A DNA stretch of 64,000 bases, from contig DF239088.1 in the NCBI GenBank assembly GCA_000507305.1, forward strand, positions 124,001 to 188,000. The letters are read 5' to 3'. Made by a program: the position numbers and the translations under genes. The first letter of the stretch is position 1. Each line of letters starts with the position of its first letter. The notes under the pieces are model-generated. The model was given only the letters and a program-made list of their open reading frames with translations, was not told where the DNA came from and made no database searches. Positions 22,188 through 33,949 of this stretch are shown here, in pieces. This stretch comes from Breviolum minutum Mf 1.05b.01. Taxonomy: Eukaryota > Sar > Dinophyceae > Suessiales > Symbiodiniaceae.

Positions 22188-22620
22188 AAAACCTTGAGGG
22201 CAATGAGGTGGGATGCGGTGATGGACGCCCTAGAGCCTGCTGTGCTTCAAAGAGTGTATCACTGTGTAACCAGCATTTGCAGCATTGATTGATGCTATCC
22301 GACTCCATTTTTCAGTGTGTGTTGTTCAACCTGAAGCTTTGTTGACGCGAAAGTGTAGTGCCCTTGCAGGCCATGACGGACATGGCAGAAGCATCTGCAC
22401 AAGGCAGAGCTGAAGACTGAAATGCGAAGACATTGGACTTCTTCACACATGTGCACCGTCAAAGCTGGTGATGATTTGCCCAAAATTTGTGAAGTCATAA
22501 CCGCTATGTATCAATAGGATTTTGCATGACCAGTATAAGGATTCTTATTATCAATTTGACCATGCCTTATCCAAGAGTTGACCCTAGGTCTCATTTTGTG
22601 TTGGGTTTGCCTTACTCACA

Positions 22621-22737
22621 GTGGACCAAACAGAAACACATCAGCAAAGTGATTTGTGCAACGCTTTTGCTTGGACTTGTTGGTGGAGTTGAGTTAATCA
22701 ACCAGGTGGCCCTTGCAAGCGGCTCAAGGCAGAACTG
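22621..22737. repeat. Diverged repeat, copy B
   Basis: Second copy of the repeat at 22060-22187. Both begin at GTGGACC and end just after CAGGTGGCCCTxGCAA. No coding function is supported. Confidence 0.6.
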
Positions 22738-22949
22738 CCGCAGGTGTCCAAGCAGCTGAACTCTGAGGTCCATGAGGCACGGATCACCATCCGTGCCCCT
22801 ACACCTGTTGCGTTCTAAATTGATGTAATAGGCAGATTTCAGAAAGCCAGCTTGCGCATGAGCCAAGGGTTGTGTGAGTCTAGTGCTGCAACGTGTTGCC
22901 GTTTGCTGCTGACTCAAATGAAAGGTCAAGATGGTCGTGACTCCAGAAG

Positions 22950-23077
22950 CTCGTGAAGGGTGCTTGGAAGGAGCAGCTCAGATTTCCCAATCGCTGCTAT
23001 GAAAGAATCATACAGTCGCTGTCCAACCGCATCCAATACCAATGTGTCTTTCGCATCAAGTCTTGCATCTGTGCAAA
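22950..23077 (+). CDS. Candidate exon upstream of the SF2 helicase
   Basis: The frame reads LVKGAWKEQLRFPNRCYERI and then IQSLSNRIQYQCVF, good protein-like sequence with balanced charge. It probably belongs to the helicase gene starting its recognisable part at 23483. Confidence 0.4.
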
Positions 23078-23482
23078 AGTCAGTTCCTTTGAATAAATAA
23101 AAAATGGGTTGCTTGTTCTCCTCTTAGAGTAGTCCTTCTGGTGTTACTACTGGCCTTCCCAGGACCTAATGGGCCTGGAGCCATCTGCAACCGAGCAGTG
23201 GCAACACCTTGCCGCGCAGGCGCAGGGTTGAAGAGGAAGGAATCTCAGACAGCGGCACCAGAGCAGCTCCCCATGAGCCTGGCGCCAACGTGCCTTGGCC
23301 AAGGTGAAGTTGTCAATGGAAAACAGACTGTTTCACCAGTTGTGATTCAATAAGATGTGCGTCTGAAGTTTCAGCCCGGGCAAAAATCTTGGTTTTGATA
23401 TTTTGCAGAGTTTGCCGAACTTTTGCTGTTTGGAATTTACTGAGCTGAGTGCAGCTTTTGACTAGTTAACCCTACTCTACAG

Positions 23483-26400
23483 TCATCGGAGGCCAGCTGC
23501 GGAAAGGCCCGCAGCAAGTGACAATGAGGACTCTGAGGAGGAAGATGCGCCCGCTGTTGACTCTGACGAGGAGATCAACAGAGAAGAGGCAGGGCAAGAT
23601 GCTGAAGAAGAGCCAGGCAAACGCTACAGAAGGAAAGGTGACGCTTTGCTGGACTTTCCTCCGCCGGTCTTTGACGACTACCCACCAATGGCCTGGCCTG
23701 CCACTTGGCAAGGCTCCCCTGCGCCAAAGCCAGGAGACAGTCGCTTCAACCTCTATGCTGGTGAGTGCATCGGGCGAGTGTTGAGATTCTGGAAAGACAA
23801 TCACCTTCGTGTGGGCCATGAAGAGTACCAGCAAACTGCAGAGGCCTGCTCCCACCCTCTTGCCCCTTGCAAAAGACTGCTGGTGGATGCGAGGATGGGC
23901 GCTGGAAAGACCAAGGTCCTGATCGCAATCTTAGACCAGCACTTTGCCCATGGTCGCAAGAAGCTGCCGATCTTCCCAACGAAAGCTCAAGCGCAGAACT
24001 TCCTTGAGGAGCTGCTCAGATGGCCAAACAAGTACAGAAGCTACTTTGCTCTCATGCAGCCTGAGCTTGCTGCCCGAGCCGTGCCCCTGCAGCCAGGACT
24101 GACGCCTGAGGAAACGCATGGAGCCCTTGAATCGAAGATGGATTCGGAGTGGAGGGTGCCTGCGGCTGATGCAGACGAGCTTCGAACAAAGCTTCAGACG
24201 GAGCTGGAAATGACCGGGGTAAGAACTGAGAAGGGCGAGAAGATATATGCAATCAACAGGGGCCGCCTGACACAGACCTTTCGGAGGTGGTTTCAAAGTC
24301 GCTACCCCAACAAGATGCACTTGCTTTTGAACGCACCTTTGCGCGCAATGAACCTCACAACAGCAGGAGGCTCTTTCTCAGCAAAGCTATCGGGTGGAGA
24401 AGCTCGGCACCCAATAGCGCAGTTTGGCTATGACATGGGTGCGAAAAATGTCTTTGACAGAGCGGTCGTCGTCATAGATGAGGTGCATAACCTTGTGGCC
24501 AAAGCATCGCACTTCAAGGTCCTTTTGGTTCTCTGGCGTCAGTTGCTCACAGCTTCTGATTTGACGCTGGTTGGTGCCTCGCCAGATAAAATGGTTTCTT
24601 CTTCTTGTTGCCAGGTTTTTTCTTTTCCAAACTCGCTTTCTGCCTGTCGAAGATACCATTGTCCGATGGCTGTCATTCATATGTGTGTTTTGGGGTGTAC
24701 TCCATAGACTTCATTTGACGGGATAGGCAAGGTAGCTTGGTGTGCTTACCTAAACCTGTTTTGACGCTGCCAAAGCCTGTTCTTTGGTGCTTTGCTTTCT
24801 TGGAGCCTAGGTCTCACAGGCACGCCTTTGCCAGACAATCTCAAAGTCAAAGTGGAAGACCTGCCCCTTCACTTGCATGAGCAGAGGTCAAAGCTTGAGA
24901 GTTTGCTGAAAGGTCGGCGGCCGGAGGTCCTGCGTGTCTTGGCGACGTTGTCAGGCTTTGCGGGCCTGTCAATTTACACAGTGGACCTTTTGCTGGGCAA
25001 CCGTTTTGCAGAGCATGAGCCCGATGAGCGTTGCCTTCAAGGTGCCGAAATGCTTCAAAAAACTGTTGTTTGCATATTGCAGCATGCACCAAATCAATCA
25101 TGTAGACCAGATGCCTTTTAATTCACAAGGTGTCTACAGGTGAGGAACCAGAGCCCAAACTACTTGCGGAAAAAAAGGTTCAAACTCCTGGACCTTCCGC
25201 CACATTAGGATAAAACAGGTGTTTACAGAAACTGGGTGAAACAGATCACACTGTAGGGCAAACTGAAACTTATACAGTTGCCTTGTTGGAAAGATCAGCG
25301 GACTATATTGAATCTAGGAGGGCTATATTCAGCAACATGCCCACACACACCCCTGATGTATGTGCACACACGCCATGGTCCTGATGAAGCTTCTTCAAGC
25401 TTGGGCTCCCAGCTCGGGTCGGAGATGTGGCAGCCTTTTTTGTCACGCAAATCGTTGGTACAGTAGGCGGTACTGGCCAAAATCTTTTTTGGATGGCCTT
25501 CGCACTCACTGAGAATAAGCTAATGGTCCAATAAAATCTTCATCAGCCCCACAAGATGCCCCCAAGTATTTTTGGCCTGATTTTGAAAGCTGCATAGCCC
25601 CCTTGTTGATTCAAGAAAACTAATGCACAGTAGGCCTCTAAGAAATGTTGCCCAGATAGGGCCACATTGTGTTGGACAGTCGCATCAACATCCAGTGCTG
25701 TTCAGGGTCCTGCAGAAAAGTTCACGTTGGCAGCCGCCAAACTCAAAAGTTGAAGCTGCTGGTCATCCCCCAAGTCTAAGTTTTGAAGATAAGTCGGCCC
25801 ATGGGGAAACCGAGATTAAGGCTGATTAAGGGTTGTTGGAATACATGCAATGCAAAAACATGAAAGATTACATTAGATTTGTTTGGGAAAAGTGGGCTAA
25901 GAAATCCCGGTCCTGCTTCGCAAGAAATGCCTCGAGAAAACCACACGATACCAGTGTCAAACCCCTTCCCAGACAGAGTGGTCTTTTTGTGAAGTCATCA
26001 CAGGTCTGTACTGTTACCCCATTGGTGAATGGACATTGTTTTTATCCTTGCGGTGCAGTACTTCATGTAGATGCGATTCGCAACCTCTATAACTGTAACT
26101 TTTGACCAAAAGTCCCTCAGCGAAACAAACCCTTCTGTGCACATAGCGATAAAGCAGATGCAACGAAGTTGCACCCAAACCCTTTGATGTGAAAGGTATC
26201 GGTGATGTCAATGATAGCCTTCCCAGGGTTGCGTCCACCTGGGCACAGACAAAAATATGATTTTCTCGCTGCCATGCCGCAATCTGGCGAGGATCATACC
26301 ATTCCTCCACCATTTTGGGAACCCCTTTTAGCACACCGACATTTCGAGTGGACAAATTTTAAACCCATTGCAGTCCTGGGCGCACAGGTGGCAAATCCTG

Positions 26401-29400
26401 CGGGATTCCCCGCCTGTCTACAAGGAGGCCTGGGCCGGTTGCGAGCAGTTGGCTTTGGGGTCAGATACACCAATCTACAAACAAAAAGGTTGGGTGATTT
26501 GAGAAGATTGACTTAGAATTAGATAGAATGCAAAGCTTAGGTACAGATCTCAAATGTTTGAATGTGCCGTGCTCCTTGACCGGGGATGCAGGTGATTCGT
26601 GGTGGTACCAGCTGTACATGATCCAGCCGAACTCGTTTGACTGGTTTGGTATGATCCTACCGCAGGCAGGTTTTGTTAACTTAAATTTGGCATGTGATGC
26701 ACATAGACAATTATACATAGAAACGCTAGGCTGGCCTCTTCCATTTTCGGTGGTGTTTTCCAAAGATGTAGCATCATTGACCTAATGGGATGTATGGTCG
26801 AATGCTTTCCGAATCGGCGCATGGCATCACCTCCCTTGAGGTTTGGTCCTTGCCCTTCAGGGTCAATCAGGACGCTTCCAGCCTGGGGAGTGTGAGCATT
26901 TAGCAGGGCTCAGGATGGAAATGATTTCAACATAAGGCACCCATTTGGAGGGTTGCGAAGCTGATCAGTTTCCCAGTTTCACCGCATAGATGATTTTAGA
27001 TGTCTAGATGGAACAGTAAACAGGTTTTGCAATGCAACCCCCATTTTGGTCATTTTGTGGAGAAGCTGCAACCGAAGATGAAGAACAAGGCATGTCCTGC
27101 AAGGGGATGATTGCTACACCAAATTCGGCTAGCGGGGGTATAGTGGCATGCGCAAAAATCATATTGTATCATTTGCATCGCTACCTTAAATACTAACATC
27201 TAATTTTAGTAGTGGACACTATGATTTTCTAACTCTGTTGTTGTGCAGAATTGTTGATGGCGGAAATCTTGCACCACCTGCTGTGGTTCAGATGCGGGCC
27301 AATATCAATGTTGCTTGTACTGCGAATTCACAAGATCTGCAAAACCAAGTCAACATGCAGCCAAGCAACTGGTAACTCTAATGTTGCACAAACCCTAGAC
27401 GCTGTGTATGTGAACCTCTAGAGTGTGGACTGCCACATGGGATCCCACCAGCCGGATGGCTTGCACAAGGACTTCAGAGTTTAGTGGCACGGTGTCTCTG
27501 CAAATGAAATCAGCTGTCGTTTGAACCTCGGCGGATTCGATAGGGTAGATGGAATGATGAGGCAGGATGGGAGCAGATTCTGAACTTTTAGTATCTAGAA
27601 CTTTTAGTCATCAACCAGGAGGTGTTTGGACGCCGGCCGTCGGAGCTTTGGGGTTTCTTCCCATTTTTAACAAGGTCTGTTGCCATGCTAAAGATGCTAA
27701 AGTAGATGCCACCCTGGACTATAGTATATTCGAGCCAAAATGCCCACTAGTCTCCGAGGATCATGTTTAAGGCAAGCATGCCATTTCAATTACTTTCTGT
27801 CGATTGCATTTGATGAACTCAATAATCTTAGGACTTGAAACATCTTGAGACTACCCCTTGCCTCAATGTAGGGCAAACATCACCCTTTAGGCCTAAGCTA
27901 AGCAGGGAACAACAATACCCAGCCCCAGGCTCAATGGAACTCATGACATTGTGCCCTCAACACTTGAGGACATTACAAACCGGTGCTTTGAGGTTGTCAC
28001 CATCAGGTAAAGAAAAGTAGGCCCCACCATGCATCCCACCTGAAGGCTGCCATCGCTGTATCTAAGGATGGACCTCGCTCCTCCTACCCCAACACACGCA
28101 CACACAGACGCACACCCACACACTTGAGCACATGCGCGTGCGCCTGTGAACTCGGGCACGCCAGAGGGGGCTTCAGGGCCAGAGTGGCCAAGGTGCACAG
28201 GCAACACCAGGTTTATCACAGGTCAATCCATTTCGGTGGTCGTTTCGGGTGATTCAAGTCGAGATTGGAAATATAGGTTAAACCCCGAGAGCACCAAAGT
28301 TTTCTTTTCAAGCCGGTCTCATGGCTTCTTTCGGCGGCCATCATGGTTGAGTCATGGAACGGTCAGAATTGTCCATGTCTGGAGGCTTCATCACAAGCTA
28401 CCATGGACCCTTGCCTGGTTGCTCGCCCTACGTGCGTGATGGCAGTGCTGCTCAAGTTTGTCAACGTGCCTTGGAGCATTCTGCACCAATGTCTGCCATC
28501 ATGGCCTCGAGATATGCCAAGAAGGCCGCCCAAGTCTTGGTTCAATTCTTGAAAAAGTGTTTCACCGTTCTATTTGCTGCTTGTTGTGATAGTTTCAAAA
28601 CTGCACCTGACTTGATTTCCGTACCCGGAAGGTCAATGAGAGACACGGTAGCAGAACCCTCCAGACGTACACCAGCTTGGAGGTTTGGGTTGGCTCGCTG
28701 AAGCAAGAGGCGTTTGAAAGCCGTTTCCTCGAGAAGCCTGGCGACTATGCCAGCAAATTGTTTGCCGTGGCGCAAGAGATCTTGGACAACCCGTTGAAGA
28801 CCGTGGTGCTCATCCGCAAGAACACAGGTGGGGTGCAAATGATTTTGGTCGTGGCAGACGACTAGGGTCAGCTCACTTCCAAGGTTTGTTTGGGGATACC
28901 ATTAGCGACAGACAAGAAGGTTGATTGTGAAACTATGTAGATGCGGGGGAGGACAAAAGCTCACAAACCATATGGTGAACACCCACAACTGACAAATGTC
29001 ATCATCCAATGAATGCTGCATGGTCACCAAAGACGTGCCACGCCCTCAAAGCCGAGAGATAGATAATGATATCTATACTATATGTGTCTATATTTATACA
29101 CCGTATACACCAAACACCCAAAAACAAAATCCATATCAAAATGATTGCCCAAAGATGACCCAAGTGCGTTATAGTGCATCAGCATCAGAAGGAATTTTGC
29201 CAGTCTCTCAAATGAACATGTTGGTTTCGTTCTGCAAACATTGCCGCTGCGCATTGCAGGCTACGAGTTCTTTTGCAAGCTCCTGCTGCACTTGCAGCGC
29301 AAATGCGGACAGCATTTCGGAGTAGCAACGCTGAAAGAGAAGGCGCGGAGAAACATAGTTTGCCTGCAGACCCGCCAGGGAATATATCTCAGTATATGCA

Positions 29401-32400
29401 AAAGGAATCGGGCCCCCCCAGAACCAACAAAATGTCCGATTTTTGGAATGAACATTTGAGAAGAACCCGAATAGTTCACATCAACAGCATGCGCCGGCGA
29501 GTGCTTGGCGGCTGGTGCCCTGAATCAGCATTTTCTATCTTCTTATTCTTTTTCTCTAAACTCTAGTTTTGCTTCAATGGCTGGAGGCTTGTGATGGCAA
29601 GTGTGTTTTAACGCCCTGCGTTCAGGCGAAGTTCAATTGCAAGGAGACCAACCTCCGAGGTGAAACATTTCGAGTTCTCGTTGGTGAAGCGCAAGAAGCT
29701 GGGGAGGGTTGCAGTTTCCTGGCGGTCCGCGAGCTGATTTTGACGGATGCTTGTTTCCAATCAGCTGCAAAGTTCGACTCATTGGAATGGTGTCCTGCAT
29801 CAAATTGTTGCATCAACAGACTCATGATGTTTTGCTTTGAACCTGCAGCTCAAAGCTTGGAAGTATAAATTTATCAACGATTCTTATTGAGGTTTTGTGC
29901 ATTTGGGTCAGTTGGTTCGAAGATTTGGATCCTCACATGCCAATTGCATTGTGGAGTAGTATGCATGCAAGACACGTTTTGGATGAGTAGACTGTCCCTT
30001 TTTGAGGACGTGCCCTTGACGGCCACAGAATTTGAGCAGTACAAGGCCCGAGTTGATCGTGCCAACTCTCATGAAGGACTTCCGCCTGATGAGCGTGTCG
30101 TCAATGTTCGTGTTGCTTGTGCCTCGGTGGAGTTTCACGGGGTCAGGAGTTTTTGATCCATGTAGATGATTAGATGGGTGGGTTTAGCAACTGGTGAGTT
30201 CACCGCATTCACCCACTTAGGCATGATGCTCGTAACTGGATAGCTTGCTAACTCCCCATACTCCCCCCGAAGCCCATGTTTGCCCCAACTTTCTAAAGCG
30301 CTGGTGATCAGTGGTGGTTGTCGTCGTCGAGGGGTCCATGATTGGGCGTCATTGGGCCACCAAGAGTTTTCCCAGGAAGTATTGCAAAGAGTTTACCTAA
30401 ACTGGTTGGTGGTTTGAAAAATTTTCTATTTTCCACTCTTTTGGGGATGATCCCTATAGATTCACATTTTTCGGGGGGTTTGAAACCACCAGCCAGTAGA
30501 GGGCCAGGATGTTGATCAGATGATTCAAATGGTTCCATTTGTGGCGCCCCAGGCAGCTCGCTCCCATCCCCATTGAAGAGCTACATAGGCAGCCTCTTTT
30601 GGCGACGCTTTGCGACTCAAGGTACCGGAGCAAGTCCGCCAGAAGCTTGTCAGCATTGGCTGAAAGGTTGCTACCAGATGTTACCAGGTCGGATCGATGT
30701 AGTTTCCTACTTTGGCTTGTGGTTGTTTTGAAGGGTGAGTGAAAGCTCGGTGATAGCTTGATGAAATTTCTGAACATGTGCGGAGATTTTCTCACATTTG
30801 GGTAGTCTGCGGTGGCTAGCATGTGGCAGTCGTTGTGTTGGAGATTTTTTTTTCATTGGACGGATTTCACAACAACTTTGCTAATACAGTAAGCATTCGA
30901 TTAAAATCAAATGACCAGTTCTCTTCCAGTGACATGACCTTGGAAGCAGCGCGACTTCGGCCAGTTGCACCATCTCTTGAGGCATTTTGGGAGAAACAGC
31001 TGAACAAGGCAACGACCTGGACTGCCAATGGGCTTGGACGTGTGTCCACCTTCCAATCGTGTTCCTATACTCTCAAAACAGGGCACAAAGTCATATAGTC
31101 AATATAGCCAAGGCAGTTGCAACATGGATGTATACCTCAACGCCCCTATAACACGTCGTCAGATTCAACCATGAAACCATTCTGCACTGGGTGGGAAGGG
31201 GAATCAATGCCACAAACATGTACAAATTGTTACACATATATGATTATTATTTATGTATTGTGTATATAGTATACACACACTATGTGCATGCAGTGCATAT
31301 TATATATATAGGCCCGAAAAAAAAAATATATATATATATATTCGTGTCATAATATAGTCGTACCCTGGCAATAAGCAGCAACAATGTCAGCGTCAGATTT
31401 GGTCTTTTGACTTCAACCCTGGAAGATGACGGTAGGATGTTTTTTTTTATTACTTTTTTCATTTTCCACCGTTCCAGTACTTCATCGTTTTGCTTATGGG
31501 AATTGAAATACATAGCTACGCAGCTACGCCTACACTTCGCATTCCATCTGGGAAGTGTGGCCGCAACTCCCCCAAATTTGCGTTATACACAGGAGATGAT
31601 TTCTAAGTTGCCAAACCCATGGCCAATTTTTTGTCCAAGCGGGATCGACTTATTTCATCCGTTTGTTTGTTTGTTTGTTTGTTTGTTTGTTCGTTCGTTC
31701 GTTCCTTCCTTCCTTCGTTTGTTTGTTTGTTTGTTTGTTTGTTCGTTCGTTCGTTCGTTCGTTTGTTTGTTTGTTTGTTTGTTTGTTGGTTGGTTGGTTG
31801 GTTTGTTTTTTGAATTCATACACGAACTGATTGCAAAGATATTGGCGATGGATGTAGCCATCAGAAACATTGGCAAGAACAGCAAACCGAATCTCAAGGA
31901 CCTTATGAAACAAGCGGATATGAAGACTCATGGCAGGATCGGTGGGATGTAAATAGATGAATGCAGCGTAAGTATACGCAAAGAATCAGCCCTATCCTAT
32001 CAGAAACCCACGAGATCACAATGGACATCAAATCGTGACTACAAACGATATAACTATCATAGCTGCACTTCCTGTGAACTAATCCTACTTTAGTATTTAT
32101 GTATAAGATCATTTGTAGTCTATTAATAATCCATGCGCGGTCTCACATTTTCACATGGTTCCGACTTGAATTGTGAAGTCAATCCTGCCGAGGGTGCACA
32201 ACACAAGAACAACAGGGCGCCCACAAGCATAGTGAACAGAGGTTCAATCCTTGCAAGACAAATGAAAAGCGCAATCCCGTATACTTGAAACTCAATATTC
32301 TATGGACCAAATCTTCGCCTTTTGGAATTGAAACATGCAGTCCAGGAGGAAACCATACATTCTAAGCGGCGTGCTTAGGTCTACGTAATGATTTCAGCGT

Positions 32401-33948
32401 TTTAGCAAATGATTTGCATTGGATGTTGTTCCTAGGAGTTGGCAGTTCGCTGATAGAAAAAGAAGATTTTATGAAAGAAATTAACTGCGGAGGCCCCCCA
32501 AGGTCTATGTGTGAAAGGTGTCTTAAATGTCCAGTTCCGCTTCAAATTGGCAGGTGAAAAAGGCCGTGGCAGTGATCAAGCATGAGCTCGGAGTGGACCC
32601 CGATGACAGTGATTGCTTGCACGAGCTGAGAGATTGTATGAAGGAGTCAAGAAGGGGTGGGGTGGGGTGGCGATACTGTTGGTAACGTTGCAAGTTTCAA
32701 ATGTCTTTGATAAAGCTAAGCATCGCTTTGAAACATACCCACTGAGCAACCCATCCTGTGCCATTGGTGATATGACTCATTGATGAAGGCATGCCCACAC
32801 GCACATGTTTGAAGCTTTGGATTGTTCAGAACTTTGTTGCTCTCTTCTTGCAGGTTTTGCGTTTGTAGGGCACTGACCATCGATGTGGGCACTGTCAACA
32901 TTGAAAGCCCTAGCTAAGGTCGCCTTAAGCACCATGATGCATGATGGAAATTTATGACAATTCAACTGAATATTCGATATATACTTTGGATCAAGAGACA
33001 GTGCCATAAATAATAGTGCATCAACAGTGCGCCCCTGTGTCCATGACTGCTAGCGTATCGGATTGTCATATGTGTAGAGCTTTGCCATGAACGCATCCTG
33101 GATTAGCTCCGCGCCCTGGAGACAATCGTGAGGACGAAGAAATGGATGATTCAGTTGCTTTGATTGGATCTGATTGGACTGCAGCAACATGTCAGATGGA
33201 TCATAGTCAATAATAATTAGGGTGGAAGGGCACCCTGCAATTTTAGTCCATCAAAATCTTGAGCGACACTCATGCAGTTTATTGGCATCCTCTTGGATTC
33301 GCACCGGGTTGCCCCAAATCTGAGAAGAAAAATCATTGCCATTCATCGATCAGTTTGATGGCTAGTGCAGATCATTTGGGCTGGCCAACATCGTGGTACC
33401 ATGTGGTACCCCAAATTATCATTCCTTAAAACCACCATGACTACCAGTTTTTCACTGTTTTTGATGGTTTAAACGGTTTACCTCTGGCCATTTGGGGTAC
33501 CACTATTTTTGGCAACCCCAAATGACCTATTTGAGCTTCTGAGGTCGCGAAAGTCAGGCAGGCTTTGTCCAAGCTAAAGCTCGACGGTGTCCTCGATCAC
33601 TTGCGTTCAGACGCATCCCGTTTGGCGTCTTCACTTCCGGCCGCTTGGCTGATGGATGCGTTGGCAACTTGGTCAATAGGCCTGACATGACGCCGTGACG
33701 CGGTGCCAGTGAAGCCAAACTACCAGCATGTTCACCTTTAAAAGATTCTTATGGAAAATGAGAACGATACAAACATGGCAATGCTTGAATCCTTTTGAAT
33801 CCTTTTGAATCCTTTTGATCTGTAGCACAAGGTCAAAACGATCGATCAATTGACATGCCAGACCCTGGCGAAAAGATGCTCAGTGGTGGAAACCGAGCAT
33901 GGGCGCCTTAAGCGGCTGGCGATGGACCGCATGTTCTTCACCCGCTGA
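23483..33948 (+). CDS. Superfamily 2 DEVH-box helicase-like gene
   Basis: Exon 23483-24573 carries an acidic N-terminal stretch, Walker A (LLVDARMGAGKTKVLIAILD, motif I near 23880-23935) and Walker B VVVIDEVHNL (near 24465-24495). A GT-AG intron (24574-24810) splits motif III exactly, so that LTLVG joins LTGTPLPDN; exon 24811 to about 25041. The C-terminal RecA-like domain is on 28676-28827 (KTVVLIRKNTG), 29260 to about 29351 (YEFFCKLLLHLQRKCGQHFG), 29636 to about 29747 (FRVLVGEAQEAGEG, LAVRELILTD) and 30007 to about 30130 (motif VI region). Likely C-terminal exons: about 30925-31049, 31834-31939, 32554-32640, 33544 to about 33670 and 33826-33948 (TGA). Role: ATP-driven remodelling of nucleic acid or nucleoprotein. 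Motif VI is degenerate (YKARVDRANSHEGL against QxxGRxxR), so activity may be lost. Exons between 25 and 28.6 kb are only partly resolved. Upstream exons from 20.8 kb may belong to it. Confidence 0.65.
25042..26384 (+). other. Long gene-poor part of the SF2 helicase gene
   Basis: No exon can be supported with confidence. Several ORFs on both strands (for example 25278-25466 and 25295-25509) overlap each other and lack motifs. Probably intron sequence. Confidence 0.35.
26385..26660 (+). CDS. Candidate small exons within the SF2 helicase gene
   Basis: After a GGCGCACAG acceptor near 26387 one frame reads WQILRDSPPVYKEAWAGCEQ. After a GGATGCAG acceptor near 26590 another reads DSWWYQLYMIQPNSFDWFG and meets a GT donor near 26649 (TTTG|GTATGA). 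Both would fit between helicase motifs III and IV. Edges are uncertain. Confidence 0.35.
26800..28350 (+). other. Gene-poor stretch, one possible exon
   Basis: Mostly non-coding. After TGTTGTGCAG at about 27247 a short frame reads IVDGGNLAPPAVVQMRANIN, which could be an exon. A CA-rich run lies near 28090-28130. Nothing else seen. Confidence 0.3.
28388..28555 (+). CDS. Candidate exon before the helicase C-terminal domain
   Basis: The frame reads FITSYHGPLPGCSPYVRDGS and then AIMASRYAKKAAQVLVQFLK. It is helical and basic at the end, plausible as the linker before the second RecA-like domain at 28676. Confidence 0.4.
31310..31345. repeat. A-run and (AT)n tract
   Basis: Poly-A followed by ATATAT, visible directly; intronic. 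Confidence 0.85.
31660..31807. repeat. Blocked (GTTT)/(GTTC)/(GTTG) tetranucleotide array
   Basis: Runs of GTTT alternate with shorter runs of GTTC, with a CTTC patch and a final GTTG run. The tract ends just upstream of a candidate helicase exon (about 31834). Phe/Val/Cys-rich frames across it are artefacts. Confidence 0.95.
33372..33525. mobile_element. 154-bp inverted-repeat (MITE-like) element
   Basis: Left end TCATTTGGGCTGGCCAACAT...GGTACC pairs with right end GGGGTACCACTATTTTTGGC followed by AACCCCAAATGA. Arms are about 30-45 bp and imperfect. It lies in a helicase intron and ends 18 bp before the proposed acceptor-exon junction at 33543/33544. Confidence 0.6.
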
Positions 33949-33949
33949 A

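Noticed and set aside
31407-31952. 181-codon + ORF and its - strand counterparts
   Set aside because: Most of the length is the GTTT/GTTC array. Only the last ~35 codons (from about 31834) look coding and are kept as a helicase exon candidate.
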